From: Planctomycetota bacterium
GTDB taxonomy: Bacteria; Planctomycetota; Phycisphaerae; UBA1845
Assembly: GCA_030616775.1 (NCBI GenBank)
Contig: JAUWWQ010000002.1
Coordinates: forward strand, 1-64,000
Direction: 5' to 3'
DNA: 64,000 bases
Part shown: positions 52,640 to 62,660 of the stretch, piece by piece
Layout: each line of letters begins with the position of its first letter
How positions within the stretch are numbered: the stretch's first letter is position 1
Position numbers and translations under genes: made by a program
Notes under the pieces: generated by a model
The model's input: the letters and a program-made list of their open reading frames with translations, nothing else
Told to the model about the DNA's origin: nothing
Database searches by the model: none

Positions 52640-55378
52640 ATGACTGCCAAGTTCAATTACCACTCAAATGGGAGACGGCGTTTCAACATCAACGGGTGGT
52701 GGCCCGCCAGGCCAGGGCGGACTGCCAGAGCCGTGTCTGGTTTTCTGGCCGTGGCCGTCGCGCTCACATGTACGCTGCAGGCGTTTGCGGTGAAGCCGCC
52801 GCCGAAGAAGTATGGAGAGGCAAAGAAAGGGGAAGACGTCCCGACGGCCGTGAAACGCGAGCGGGTCAAGTTGATCGGTGCCGAGAGTGTACCCCCCAAG
52901 AAGGACGCCGCCGCCACGACTCTTGAGGCCAAAGGACCCCGACCGGTCATCAAGGTCGAAACCCCCGTCCACGACTTCGGGACGGTGTGGGTCGGGCCGA
53001 AGCTGCAGCACACCTACATCATCAAGAACGAGGGGAAGAAGACGCTCAAAATCGAGAATATCAGGCCGGCCTGCGGATGTACCATCACCGGGAAGTATCC
53101 CACGACAATCGCGCCGGGTGAATCGGGCGAGTTCCCGTTCTCGACGGACAGCACCAGGTTGCGTGGCAAGTTTGAGAAAGGCATCACCATTATTTCCAAT
53201 GACCCCGTCATGCCAAATCTCCGACTGAAGTTGCGCGGTGAAGTGAAGAGGTATGTGGAGATGGTCCCGCCGAACGTGTATTTCGGCAAAATCTCCAAGC
53301 CTGAGGCGCAGACCCGGGTGCTTCAGATCACGAACAACGCCGACAAGCCACTGGAGATAGAGCTGGCTAAACTTCCGAAAGGCAATATCGATGCCAAACT
53401 GGTCACCACAACGCCAGGGCAAGCCTACGAGCTGCATGTCACCGCGACACCGCCCTTTAATACCGGCATACTCTATAAGCGGATCTCCCTGAAGACAAAC
53501 ATGGAGGCACAGAAAACACTCAACGTCGACGTGCGCGGAAGCATCCCCGCACGGCTCGAGGTGAATCCCAGCATCTTGAATGTCAGCGCCCCCCGGGGCC
53601 AGGTGAGAGACTTGCAGGTGTCGACGCGGACCATCAAGTTCACCAACTACGGCGATACGCCGGTTAGACTGCTTGAGGCGACCGTTGATGATCCGAGTAT
53701 CAAGCTCAAGGTCATCGAGCAGCGCGAGGGCAAGAGATATAGCGTCGAGGTCCAGTTCCCTCCCGGCTACAACGTGCCGTCCAGGGGACGCACCATTACG
53801 CTGAAGACGGACGATAAGGCGAGGGCAAGCATTGCCGTGCCGGTCAAGAGCCTCGCGTCGCGAGAGAAGAAAGCGCAGCGCAAGCCGCAACAAAGACAAA
53901 GACCGGCGGAGATGATGGTCGGAACGCAGGCACCTGCCTTCAACGTTACAACTACCGAGGGTAAGTCGTTGTCCAGTGCGGATCTCTCCGGAAAGATCAC
54001 CGTCCTCGACTTCTTCGCCGTGAACTGCGGCTTCTGCAAGAAGCAAATTCCCAGGCTGGAGACGATTCGCAAGGAATACGAATCGAAGGGTGTTCGCTTT
54101 GCCACCGTTAGCCAGACAATGCGGGGAAAGAAGTACACCAACGACGAAGTCATCGACACGATCAAGGGACTCGGTTTTGGCGGTGAGATTGTGGCCGATC
54201 CAGACAACACCGTCGGGCCGCTCTTTAAGGCCACCAGCTTCCCAACGATGGTCGTCATCGGAAAGACCGGAAAAATCGAGGCGGTCAACATCGGAAATAT
54301 CGGGGATCTGGAATCGCGCCTGAAGGGACAGCTAGGTGCACTCCTTGCCGGCAGGCCAGTACCGAAGCCCGAGGCGGTTGCCAAGAGGCCCGAGCGGCAA
54401 CGGCCCGAGCGTAAGCGAGCTGACGAGCTGGTCGGCAAATCGGCTCCTGCGTTCTCCATCGATACCCTGGAGGGCAAAACGGTGTCGAACGGCGAGTTCG
54501 GGAACAGCGCGGTCACCGTGCTGGACTTCGTCGCCCCGAACTGCGGCTACTGCAAAAAGCAGATCCCTCGCGTGGAAAAGATCCGGCAGACCTACGCCGA
54601 TAAGGGCGTGCGGTTCGTCAGTGTCGTCCAGACGATGCGCAAGAGGTACACAGCCGACGAGGTCGTCGCCTCGATGGACGAGCTCGGGGCGAAGCTGGAG
54701 ATTGCCCATGACCCTGAGAACAAGATCGGTCGAATGTTCAACGCCGGCGGCTTCCCCACGATGGTCGTAGTTGGAAAGAGCGGCAAGGTTGAGGCCGTCA
54801 ACGTTGGGAACATCGGTGACCTGGAGAAGCGACTGACAGGCCAACTCGACGCCCTGATCGCCGGTAAGCCTGTGCCGAAGTTCGCCTCCGCCCAGCCGCA
54901 AAAACGCAGACGCCCTGCCGAGGACATGGCCGGCAAGCCCACTCCCGAATTCTCGTTGACCACCCTCGATGGTAAGGCCGTCTCCAGTGACGAATTCAAG
55001 AATCATCCGGCGACGGTCCTCAACTTCTTCGCTCCCAACTGCGGCTTCTGCAAGAGGCAGATTCCGAACGTGGAGAAGGTGCGCAAAGAGTACGAGGCAA
55101 AGGGTGTACGCTTCGTGAACGTTGCCCAGAAGATGAGGAAAGACTACACCGAGGCCGAAATCGTTGATGTGCTGACAGGGGTCGGCTCCGGTCTGGAGCT
55201 GACTATCGGCGACTTCGCCGACAACAAGATAGGGAGACAGTTTCAGGCGGTCAGCTATCCCACCATGTTTGTGGTGGGCAAGGATGGCAAGATTGCCAAC
55301 GTCAATATCGGTGCCAAGCAGAATCTGGACACGCTGCTCAAGGGGCAATTGGATACCTTGCTGAAAGGTAAACCGTAA
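52640..55378 (+). CDS. exported DUF1573 protein with three tandem thioredoxin/TlpA domains
   Basis: A 912-residue envelope protein. The signal peptide has a long basic N-region and GFLAVAVALTCTLQAFA (about 34-50). A DUF1573 Ig-like domain (about 103-200) carries CGC at 145-147, and more Ig-like beta domains follow to about 400. Three redoxin domains then sit in a row with active sites C463-C466 (NCGFCKKQ), C635-C638 (NCGYCKKQ) and C801-C804 (NCGFCKRQ), each with a cis-Pro (FPTM or YPTM). Basic linkers separate them. All three look catalytically intact. It probably reduces or forms disulfides of periplasmic proteins. GGAGAAGGG precedes the ATG. Confidence 0.93.
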   Translation: MTAKFNYHSNGRRRFNINGWWPARPGRTARAVSGFLAVAVALTCTLQAFAVKPPPKKYGEAKKGEDVPTAVKRERVKLIGAESVPPKKDAAATTLEAKGPRPVIKVETPVHDFGTVWVGPKLQHTYIIKNEGKKTLKIENIRPACGCTITGKYPTTIAPGESGEFPFSTDSTRLRGKFEKGITIISNDPVMPNLRLKLRGEVKRYVEMVPPNVYFGKISKPEAQTRVLQITNNADKPLEIELAKLPKGNIDAKLVTTTPGQAYELHVTATPPFNTGILYKRISLKTNMEAQKTLNVDVRGSIPARLEVNPSILNVSAPRGQVRDLQVSTRTIKFTNYGDTPVRLLEATVDDPSIKLKVIEQREGKRYSVEVQFPPGYNVPSRGRTITLKTDDKARASIAVPVKSLASREKKAQRKPQQRQRPAEMMVGTQAPAFNVTTTEGKSLSSADLSGKITVLDFFAVNCGFCKKQIPRLETIRKEYESKGVRFATVSQTMRGKKYTNDEVIDTIKGLGFGGEIVADPDNTVGPLFKATSFPTMVVIGKTGKIEAVNIGNIGDLESRLKGQLGALLAGRPVPKPEAVAKRPERQRPERKRADELVGKSAPAFSIDTLEGKTVSNGEFGNSAVTVLDFVAPNCGYCKKQIPRVEKIRQTYADKGVRFVSVVQTMRKRYTADEVVASMDELGAKLEIAHDPENKIGRMFNAGGFPTMVVVGKSGKVEAVNVGNIGDLEKRLTGQLDALIAGKPVPKFASAQPQKRRRPAEDMAGKPTPEFSLTTLDGKAVSSDEFKNHPATVLNFFAPNCGFCKRQIPNVEKVRKEYEAKGVRFVNVAQKMRKDYTEAEIVDVLTGVGSGLELTIGDFADNKIGRQFQAVSYPTMFVVGKDGKIANVNIGAKQNLDTLLKGQLDTLLKGKP

Positions 55379-55474
55379 AGTCCGCGCCCGCAGGCAAGGA
55401 CGCCTGTGCCGCCACCGAGACGACGGGCTCATCCTGATTGTTTGCTCGTTGTCAACCGGCGCCGCCACGACACT

Positions 55475-55546
55475 AGACGCCCCGTTGGCCCGGGAGGTCA
55501 GCATGATGCGACTGACTCCCCGGCTGACGGGGCGTCTCCTTTTATT
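55475..55546 (+). terminator. long stacked-hairpin terminator
   Basis: Stem AGACGCCCCGT (55475-55485) with ACGGGGCGTCT (55527-55537), then CCTTTTATT. Inside the loop, CCGGGAG and GTCAG pair with CTCCCCGG and CTGAC, so a three-part rod can form. It lies about 95 bp after the DUF1573-thioredoxin stop and about 240 bp before the helicase gene. Confidence 0.6.
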
Positions 55547-55786
55547 GAACCCTCTTCTCTCGACACGCCAGGGCGTTGCTGGCCAGTAATCTCCACCACC
55601 TCGGCGATACGCCTGCACTCCACTAGGTCGGCACTGCGGCGCAAGCTGCACACGCGCTAAGCTGCAGCGAATATCGCCGATTTGCAGGGAGGGGGAGCCG
55701 CCACCCGTCTCCAGCCTCCGCGCGGGCTAGACCCGCTGGCTCGCGGAGTGGACGGTGTCTGATTGAACGGCTATAGAAGGGGGGCG

Positions 55787-57982
55787 ATGCGAAGCCGCGC
55801 GGAAGCTACAAGTGAAGACCTTTTTGCGGACCTGAGCAAACCGCAGCGCGAAGCCGTCGTTCATACGGATGGACCGTTGCTGATCCTGGCCGGACCCGGC
55901 AGCGGCAAGACGCGCGTGGTGACCCGTCGGGCGGCCCATCTGGCCCGCACCGTTGCCCGCCCTTCAGACATCCTGGCGATCACCTTCACCAACAAGGCTG
56001 CGAGGGAAATGCGAGAGCGGATTGAAGCGCTGGGTGTGGGCGAGGACATGACGGTCTGCACGTTCCATGCCCTGTGCGCCAAGCTGCTTCGGCAGTATCA
56101 CGATCGGGCGGGTGTACCGCGCAACTTCACCATCTTCGATCGCGAGGACCGCCGCAAGCTGATCAAACAGGCCATCGAGGAGTGCGACCTCTCGACCGAC
56201 AACTGGTCCCCCTCCAGCGTCGACCACGAAATCAGCCTGGCCAAGAACGACATGCTGACGCCCCAAGCGTACCAGGAGTGGGCTCCGACTTGGCGGGAAG
56301 AGGAGATCAGGCGTATCTATGAGAAGTACGAAAAGCTGCTTGCCAAGATGGGCGGGCTGGACTTCGACGATCTGCTCATGCGCACAGCGGTGCTCCTTGA
56401 GCGCGACCAAGAGCTGTGCGACGAGCTTGAAGATCGCTATCGATACGTCCTGATCGACGAATACCAGGACACCAACGCCGCACAGTACAAGATCGCACGG
56501 CGGCTTACCGAGAAGCGGCGGAACATCTGCGCGACCGGCGACCCGGACCAGTCGATCTACGGATGGCGCGGGGCGAATATCGAAAACATCCTTCGCTTCG
56601 AGCACGACTATCCGAGCGCGAAGGTCGTGCGCCTCGAACAAAACTACCGATCGACAAGGCGAGTTCTATCGGCGGCGGATGCCCTCATAGCCGGCAATGT
56701 AAGTCGAAAAGAAAAGGCCCTATGGACCGATAACGACGATGGTGTTTCCGTCCGTGTGTTCGAGCTCGAAACCGCCAAAGCCGAGGCGGAGACGATCGCT
56801 CACGACATCACAAGGCAAGTGCAGTCCGGTGTGAGTCTCAACGAGATCGCCGTGTTCTACCGGGTCAACTCGCTCAGCCGGGTGATCGAGGAGGCATTGC
56901 TGAGAGAGGGGATCGCCTACCAGATTGCTCGCGGGGTCGAGTTCTACAACCGCAAGGAGATCAAGGATGTGCTGGCCTATCTTCGGGTGTTGGTCAACCC
57001 GGCTGACGAGGTGTCGCTGCTGCGAGTCATCAACACGCCACCGCGGGGGATCGGCGCGACCACGGTCCAGCGCCTGACCGAGCAGGCTAAGGCAGCCGGA
57101 CAATCCATCTATGACCTTATCACCAGCGGAGGTGATCTGTCGAAGCTGGGCCGATCAGCCGGCAGGGTTGACGAGTTTCGGGAACTACTGGCCAGGCTGG
57201 CACCGGCCTTGGAGCGATCAGCACCAGATGCGTTAAAGTTCGTGATCAGTCACTCGGGTTTGCAGGCCCACTACGCTCAAGCCGCCGAGACCGATGATGC
57301 ACCTGCTCGGAACATAGATGAGTTGGTCATGGCCGCCGCCGAATACCACGCCGACCACCCGGATGCGACGGTGCTCGACTGGCTCGAGCACACCGCCCTG
57401 GTGAGCGACGTGGATTCGGTTCGCAACGGCACGGGGGCGATTACGCTGATGACCCTACATGCTGCAAAAGGGCTGGAGTTTGCCGTCGTGTACATCGTCG
57501 GGCTCGAACGGGGGATACTGCCGTTCCGGCGGACCGAAGAAGTGTACTCCGACGAAGAGGAGGAGCGGCGGCTGTTATTTGTCGGGATGACACGGGCCAA
57601 GGCACATCTGACGCTCTCTCACGCCCGATATCGCATGCTGCGGGGCTCATCCGAACGGACCACCCGCAGCCCGTTTCTCGACGAACTGCCACAGGATCAG
57701 ATAGAATGGAGCCAGGTTGGCATTTCGCCGGCGCGGCGTCGGCCGGCGAGTGACAGTGACGGATTGCCGGACGACATCGAGGAATGGACGATCGGCACGC
57801 TTGTTGAGCATCCGGTGTATGGCCTCGGTCAGGTAATGTCGATTCACCGAAGCGCAGGACTCACATATGTCAGCGTGCAGTTCAAGAATGGTTCACGACG
57901 ATCGTTGGTGCTGGAGTTCGTGCCGCTTCGGCGGGTCGATTTTGATGACGTCGGTGATGTGCACGGTTCTGTAGGAATCTGA
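55787..57982 (+). CDS. pcrA: UvrD/PcrA-type superfamily 1 DNA helicase
   Basis: ATP-dependent 3'-5' helicase for repair and replication-conflict clearance. All SF1 motifs are visible: Walker A AGPGSGKTRVVTRRAAHL, TFTNKAAREM, Walker B LIDEYQDTN, GDPDQSIYGWRGA, LEQNYRS, and late motifs TLHAAKGLEF and VGMTRAK. At 731 residues it is normal length, with a C-terminal 40-residue module (LVEHPVYGLGQVMSIHR) like the PcrA RNA-polymerase-binding end. ATG 55787 has AGAAGGGGGG just upstream. It is followed by manC after 2 bp. Confidence 0.95.
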   Translation: MRSRAEATSEDLFADLSKPQREAVVHTDGPLLILAGPGSGKTRVVTRRAAHLARTVARPSDILAITFTNKAAREMRERIEALGVGEDMTVCTFHALCAKLLRQYHDRAGVPRNFTIFDREDRRKLIKQAIEECDLSTDNWSPSSVDHEISLAKNDMLTPQAYQEWAPTWREEEIRRIYEKYEKLLAKMGGLDFDDLLMRTAVLLERDQELCDELEDRYRYVLIDEYQDTNAAQYKIARRLTEKRRNICATGDPDQSIYGWRGANIENILRFEHDYPSAKVVRLEQNYRSTRRVLSAADALIAGNVSRKEKALWTDNDDGVSVRVFELETAKAEAETIAHDITRQVQSGVSLNEIAVFYRVNSLSRVIEEALLREGIAYQIARGVEFYNRKEIKDVLAYLRVLVNPADEVSLLRVINTPPRGIGATTVQRLTEQAKAAGQSIYDLITSGGDLSKLGRSAGRVDEFRELLARLAPALERSAPDALKFVISHSGLQAHYAQAAETDDAPARNIDELVMAAAEYHADHPDATVLDWLEHTALVSDVDSVRNGTGAITLMTLHAAKGLEFAVVYIVGLERGILPFRRTEEVYSDEEEERRLLFVGMTRAKAHLTLSHARYRMLRGSSERTTRSPFLDELPQDQIEWSQVGISPARRRPASDSDGLPDDIEEWTIGTLVEHPVYGLGQVMSIHRSAGLTYVSVQFKNGSRRSLVLEFVPLRRVDFDDVGDVHGSVGI

Positions 57983-57984
57983 CC

Positions 57985-59055
57985 ATGCGACACGCAGTGA
58001 TCATGGCCGGTGGAGCGGGCGTACGGCTTTGGCCGCTCAGTCGCCAGAACCGTCCGAAGCAGGTCTTACGGCTTTTCAGCGGGGCCAGCCTGCTACGCCA
58101 ATCGTACGAGCGCGTGGCGGCGATGCTCGAGCCCCAGCAGATTCACGTCATCACCAATCATTCCCATTTACCGATCGTCTCGAAGGAGCTGCCCGAGCTG
58201 CCGGCGGCCAACCTTATCGGCGAACCGGTCGGCCGCGACACCGCCAACGCCGTCGGGCTGGCCGCTGCGGTCCTCGCCAAACGCGATTCCGATGCAGTGA
58301 TCGGCATCTTCACCGCAGACCACATTATTACTCCGACGGACCGCTTTTGCGCCACGGTCGAGCAGGCCTTCCAAACCGCAGAGCAACGCCCCGACGCCCT
58401 GGTTACGATGGGGATCAAGCCGACCCGGCCCGACACCAACTACGGTTACGTCTTGCGGGGAGAACGCATCGCCGAGGGGCTTTTCCAGGTCAGGAAGTTC
58501 ACCGAAAAGCCCAGCGTCGCCGAGGCCATGAAATACTTGTCTAGCGGGGAGTACTACTGGAACAGCGGTATGTTCATGTGGAAGGCGACGACCATCCTCG
58601 ACCAGCTCGAGAAGCATCTGCCCGAGTCGCATAAAGCCATTTGCGAAATCGCCGACGTTTGGGAGACCGAACAGCGGCAGCAGAAGCTGGAGAGTGTGTA
58701 TCCGAAGCTGATGAAAATCAGCATTGACTTCGCCGTCATGGAACGGGCGGATCACGTGGTGGTCGTTGAGATGAGCTGCCATTGGGTGGATGTCGGTTCC
58801 TGGCCGGCCATTGAGTTGGTCATCAACGCCGATGGTGACGAGAACGTGTCAGCGTGTGGTCGTGTGATCCACCTCGGCTCGCGGGGTAACATCGTGATTT
58901 CGGAAGAAAAGCACCTGATCGCCACGGTCGGGGTCGAGGACCTGGTCATCGTTCATTCGCCCGACGCCACGCTGATCTGCAAGAAATGCGACGCCACGGG
59001 GATTAAAGAGCTGGTCGACAACGTCCGCAGCGAATATGGCGAAGAATACCTGTAG
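57985..59055 (+). CDS. manC: mannose-1-phosphate guanylyltransferase
   Basis: Makes GDP-mannose from mannose-1-phosphate and GTP. The N-terminal nucleotidyl-transfer domain begins with AVIMAGGAGVRLWPLSRQ (Gly-rich loop with the Arg), followed by EPVGRDTANAVGLAA, DHIITP, FTEKPSVAEA, WNSGMFMWKA and CHWVDVGSWPAI. It has the short C-terminal beta-helix but no phosphomannose isomerase domain. The start lies 2 bp after the helicase stop with an AGGA site, so the two are co-transcribed. GDP-mannose feeds the glycosyltransferases seen elsewhere in the window. Confidence 0.95.
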   Translation: MRHAVIMAGGAGVRLWPLSRQNRPKQVLRLFSGASLLRQSYERVAAMLEPQQIHVITNHSHLPIVSKELPELPAANLIGEPVGRDTANAVGLAAAVLAKRDSDAVIGIFTADHIITPTDRFCATVEQAFQTAEQRPDALVTMGIKPTRPDTNYGYVLRGERIAEGLFQVRKFTEKPSVAEAMKYLSSGEYYWNSGMFMWKATTILDQLEKHLPESHKAICEIADVWETEQRQQKLESVYPKLMKISIDFAVMERADHVVVVEMSCHWVDVGSWPAIELVINADGDENVSACGRVIHLGSRGNIVISEEKHLIATVGVEDLVIVHSPDATLICKKCDATGIKELVDNVRSEYGEEYL

Positions 59056-59190
59056 ACGGTCCTGTTTCGGGCATGTACAGGAGTGATCATTGGCGTCGGC
59101 GCAAGCCTTCCTCTTTCAGAACTCGAATCGCAAGCGATCGGGGAATTGGGAGCGCGTGCTCCCGCTTGGAGGTTCAATCGGTAGGTCGTC

Positions 59191-59640
59191 ATGCCGCGTT
59201 TCATGGGGATTGACTACGGCACCAAGCGTATCGGCCTGGCTGTCGGCGATACCGACGCCGGGGTCGCGTCGCCGGTGGAGACAATCGAAGCCCGCGGCGG
59301 TGTCACGGATCAAGTCCGTGCCGTCGGGAGTACGGCTCGAGAGTATCAAGTCGATGCGTTTGTCATCGGACTGCCCCTCAATATGGACGGCACGGAGGGC
59401 GACCAGGCGAAGGTTACGCGGAAGTTCGGCGAAGCGCTGACCCGCACCACGGGCAAACCCGTGCATTACTGGGACGAACGCCTCTCTTCGCGCCATGCTC
59501 AAGAGCTTCTTCGATCTGCCGGGCTTACGCACAAGAAGCGGCGGGCCGTTGAGGATTCCATCGCCGCCCAGGTCATCCTGCAAGGCTTTCTCGATGCCCG
59601 TGGTCAAGACGAGGGCACAAACTCAGCCACTGAGCAGTAA
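59191..59640 (+). CDS. ruvX: RuvX/YqgF RNase H-fold nuclease
   Basis: Putative Holliday-junction resolvase involved in pre-16S rRNA processing. Signature residues are FMGIDYGTKRIGLAVGD (catalytic Asp), VIGLPLNMDGTEGDQA, DERLSSRHAQELL and AVEDSIAAQVILQGFL. At 149 residues it is full length. GTAGGTCGTC precedes ATG 59191. It is probably a third member of the helicase-manC unit after a 135-bp gap, although a separate promoter is possible. Confidence 0.93.
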   Translation: MPRFMGIDYGTKRIGLAVGDTDAGVASPVETIEARGGVTDQVRAVGSTAREYQVDAFVIGLPLNMDGTEGDQAKVTRKFGEALTRTTGKPVHYWDERLSSRHAQELLRSAGLTHKKRRAVEDSIAAQVILQGFLDARGQDEGTNSATEQ

Positions 59641-59805
59641 CCGGCAAAGCCGCGGGCGGCTTTCCCTCGGTGCCGGACTGCCTGAGCAACACGTCTCGTG
59701 GGACCTTGGCGAGTTGACCGGTCGGGCCTGTGCTCAGTAGGCCGCTTCCTAACCCGGGTTGCTCAGCCCGCCGATAAGAAGACCGCAGGGTATGGACCTG
59801 CTCTT

Positions 59806-62493
59806 ATGGAGATGTTACGCGCGCCATCCAGCCGATCGGTTCTCACGGTAGGCACCCTCGCGGCAGCGATCGGGCTCACACAGACCCTGCGCGCATTGCC
59901 TGCCGTCGGTCCTGTGCTTTCGCCGACACGTATCGTTCACCGCTTCGACTTTGACGAGCGCGCCGCGGGCAACCTCGAGGACGTGCCCAAGTATTGGGAG
60001 CCACTTCGAGCCAATGGCTTCCCGCACTTTGCATATGGTACCTTTGACTTTGGAACAGGGAGGCTTGCTCCCCCATCATTTCACTTGGTCAGCGAAGGGC
60101 GTAATGTCGCGTACCAATATAACGGGCCGGAAACACGTGTGCGCGCCAACACGGATTACCGGATCGAGGGATACATCCGGGCCGACCGGCTGACGTATGC
60201 CCGGACGTGCCTTAGCGCTCATTTCATCGACAAGCACGGCCGGCCCATCCCTGAAACCCTGGTCCGTTCGCGTTACGTCGGAGCCCCGGGTGACGGTGAC
60301 GGATGGGTGAAAGTTGAACTCTACCTCGCAGCCGCGCCCCGGCAGGCCCATTCGATTAGCCTGGTCGCATGGGTCCTGCAAAAGCCTCTATGGAGCACGT
60401 CAGTGCCGTATCGACGTCACATCCCCAGGACCGACGTTCGCGGTGGGGCCTGGTTCGACGACATCACGATCTATGCACTGCCGCGTGTTCAGATCACAAC
60501 CGGCGCCCCCGGCAACGTTATGGCACCGGGAGACACACAGGAATTGCGCGTTGTCCTGGCGGACGACGACCCTACGCTTGCGGGCTTGCTGTCGATCAGG
60601 GCGGCGGATGGCGCTCTGGTCGAGACACATCCGGTGTCGGTTACGATTGGCACGAGTGCAGGGTCGGTCCGATTTCCCGTAGACCATCTGCCTCCCGGGC
60701 TCTATCACGCCCGATTGGATGTATTCGCGGATGACGCCCCGATCAGTTCCCGGCGCGCGACGTTCGCTCGTTTGAGCCGGCTGCACCGAAGACCTGAGGC
60801 CCTGGCACGGTCATTCGGTGTGGTTGTTAATCCACGGTTTCGAAGCAATCCCGAGACAGAACTCAGGTTGCTGCAACATCTGGCGGTTCGGTCAGTAAAG
60901 CTGCCCGTCTGGATGGGCCTGGCGGAAGATCCACCGATGGCCGGGCAACGTCGGGCCACAGACCGGTTCCTGCAGGAGCTGGTCAAGAGCGGCTTTGCCC
61001 TGACGGCTGTCTTCCGTGGCCCACCCAGTCCGATTGCCCGTAGCGACGGCCGGATCGCGCGCCCGCTGATCGAGTTGCTGTCCGGCGACCCAATGGCGTG
61101 GAAGGAGCATCTGGCAGCCGTGGTGGCGCCCAATGCCGGCGCGTTTCGGTGGTGGCAGATGGGTCCTGATCCACAACCGGTGCACTGGCTGCCGGCTCCG
61201 CAAGAGCAACTGACACTGGCGGTAACTCAGTTGCGCGACGCCATCCGCCCCTTCACGACCATGCCGCGCTTGTCAGTCCCAGCCACAACGGCTGTTGAGC
61301 CGCCCGCGCGAAAGCTGCCCGTCGAGCAGATTGCGTTGGCGATCGGTGGTGAGATCCAGCCAGACCGGTTCGCGTCGCAGATCGACTACTTTCGAAAGAT
61401 CGGTTACCAGAAAGTGTCTACATACGTGGAGCCGCTTCCTGCGAATCAATACCGCCGACTTCCGTGGTTGGCGGATTGGGCGCAGCGTGTCATAACAGCC
61501 CGGCATTCCGGCGCCGACACCGTGTTTGTGCCGCAAACGTGGTCTGTGCGCGAAACGGTGGAGGGTCAGATAACTGAACCGACGGAGCCGTACCTGGTCC
61601 TGCGCACCATTGCGGGCCTGCTGGCGGACGCCGCCCCGGGTCAGCGCCTGCGCCTGGCGGAGAGCGTGCATTGTCTTGCCTTCCATGACGAGGAATCGAC
61701 CATTCTGGCTTTGTGGGACCCGCAGGCACCGCCAAGCGGAACGCAGTACGCGATTCAACTGGGACATGCCGACCGCCAGATTGATCTCTGGGGCCACCCG
61801 ACACCGCTTACGCGCGACGACTCCCGGCGGCAGGTCGTGCGCCTGACGCCGATGCCCGTATTGGTTCCGGGGGTCGAGCGATGGCTCATTGATCTGCGTA
61901 CGTCGTTCGCGCTTACCCCCGGGCATGTCGAGTCCGGCACCGAACTGATGCGCCACCGTGTCGAGATGACCCACAGTGGCGAGGGGCCGGTTTCCGGTCA
62001 CGTTGTCCTGGACCCACCCGACTCGTGGGAGGTCTCACCTCGCTATTTCAGCTTCAGTCTAATGCCCCAACGTGTTGGCAGCCATGCAGTGGAAGTGCGT
62101 TACCCCCACAACGAGCCTGTCGGCGAGAAGGTGATCGTGGCCAAGGTGACCCTGTCAGATGGGCCGTATTACCTCCAAATTCCCATGCCTGTCAAGATCG
62201 GTGTAACGGATTTGGAGGTCTGGGGGCAGGCGGTGGTGGCCGGGAATAAACTCGTACTTCGTGAAGTCGTTACCAATCGCTCCTCCGAAGTGCTGAGCTT
62301 TCGGGGATCAGCCAGTGTCCCGGGCCGCGAGCGCCAATACCGCCCGATCTCCAACCTCCGACCCGGCGACACCCAAGCCGTCGAATACCGCTTCAGTGAT
62401 GGGGACGCTCTGATTGGGCGGAACGCCCGCCTCGTGTTGCGGGAAGTCGACGACGGCCCGCGCACTCACAACCTGGAACTGAGGATTCCCTGA
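59806..62493 (+). CDS. large exported protein, carbohydrate-related-like, unknown function
   Basis: Starts MEMLRAPSSRSVLTVGTL with a hydrophobic segment (AAAIGLTQTLRALPAVG), so probably exported. Residues 40-230 look like a carbohydrate-binding beta-sandwich (GFPHFAYGTFDFGTGRL, ANTDYRIEGYIRADRLTY). The centre (about 380-700) has TIM-barrel-like alternation (LQELVKSGFALTAVFRG). The C-terminal 250 residues (DSWEVSPRYFSFSLMPQ, PHNEPVGEKVIVAKVTLSD) resemble the NEW3 domain that follows some glycosidases. No catalytic pair could be assigned. ATG 59806 is chosen for the signal; the frame opens at 59698. Confidence 0.72.
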   Translation: MEMLRAPSSRSVLTVGTLAAAIGLTQTLRALPAVGPVLSPTRIVHRFDFDERAAGNLEDVPKYWEPLRANGFPHFAYGTFDFGTGRLAPPSFHLVSEGRNVAYQYNGPETRVRANTDYRIEGYIRADRLTYARTCLSAHFIDKHGRPIPETLVRSRYVGAPGDGDGWVKVELYLAAAPRQAHSISLVAWVLQKPLWSTSVPYRRHIPRTDVRGGAWFDDITIYALPRVQITTGAPGNVMAPGDTQELRVVLADDDPTLAGLLSIRAADGALVETHPVSVTIGTSAGSVRFPVDHLPPGLYHARLDVFADDAPISSRRATFARLSRLHRRPEALARSFGVVVNPRFRSNPETELRLLQHLAVRSVKLPVWMGLAEDPPMAGQRRATDRFLQELVKSGFALTAVFRGPPSPIARSDGRIARPLIELLSGDPMAWKEHLAAVVAPNAGAFRWWQMGPDPQPVHWLPAPQEQLTLAVTQLRDAIRPFTTMPRLSVPATTAVEPPARKLPVEQIALAIGGEIQPDRFASQIDYFRKIGYQKVSTYVEPLPANQYRRLPWLADWAQRVITARHSGADTVFVPQTWSVRETVEGQITEPTEPYLVLRTIAGLLADAAPGQRLRLAESVHCLAFHDEESTILALWDPQAPPSGTQYAIQLGHADRQIDLWGHPTPLTRDDSRRQVVRLTPMPVLVPGVERWLIDLRTSFALTPGHVESGTELMRHRVEMTHSGEGPVSGHVVLDPPDSWEVSPRYFSFSLMPQRVGSHAVEVRYPHNEPVGEKVIVAKVTLSDGPYYLQIPMPVKIGVTDLEVWGQAVVAGNKLVLREVVTNRSSEVLSFRGSASVPGRERQYRPISNLRPGDTQAVEYRFSDGDALIGRNARLVLREVDDGPRTHNLELRIP

Positions 62494-62660
62494 GCGCTCC
62501 TGCGGCACGACCCTTTGTAGTCTGCAGCGGCGCCGGGATCGCTTGCCGACCGGACGCTTCCCAGGCAACGTTTGCGTCGATACAATTTGTCGCGTGAGGG
62601 GGCGGCCACAGGGTTTGCTGCCGCTATGGGGACGCGTAGGCGGCACTCGGAGATTGCCAA

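Noticed and set aside
52664-54046. Minus-strand open frame of 460 codons opposite the DUF1573-thioredoxin gene
   Set aside because: Shadow of the GC-rich coding strand; Leu/Arg/Gly-rich with no motif, while the plus strand has clear domains.
54332-55651. Minus-strand open frame opposite the thioredoxin repeats
   Set aside because: Same reason; its own internal similarity simply mirrors the three redoxin repeats.
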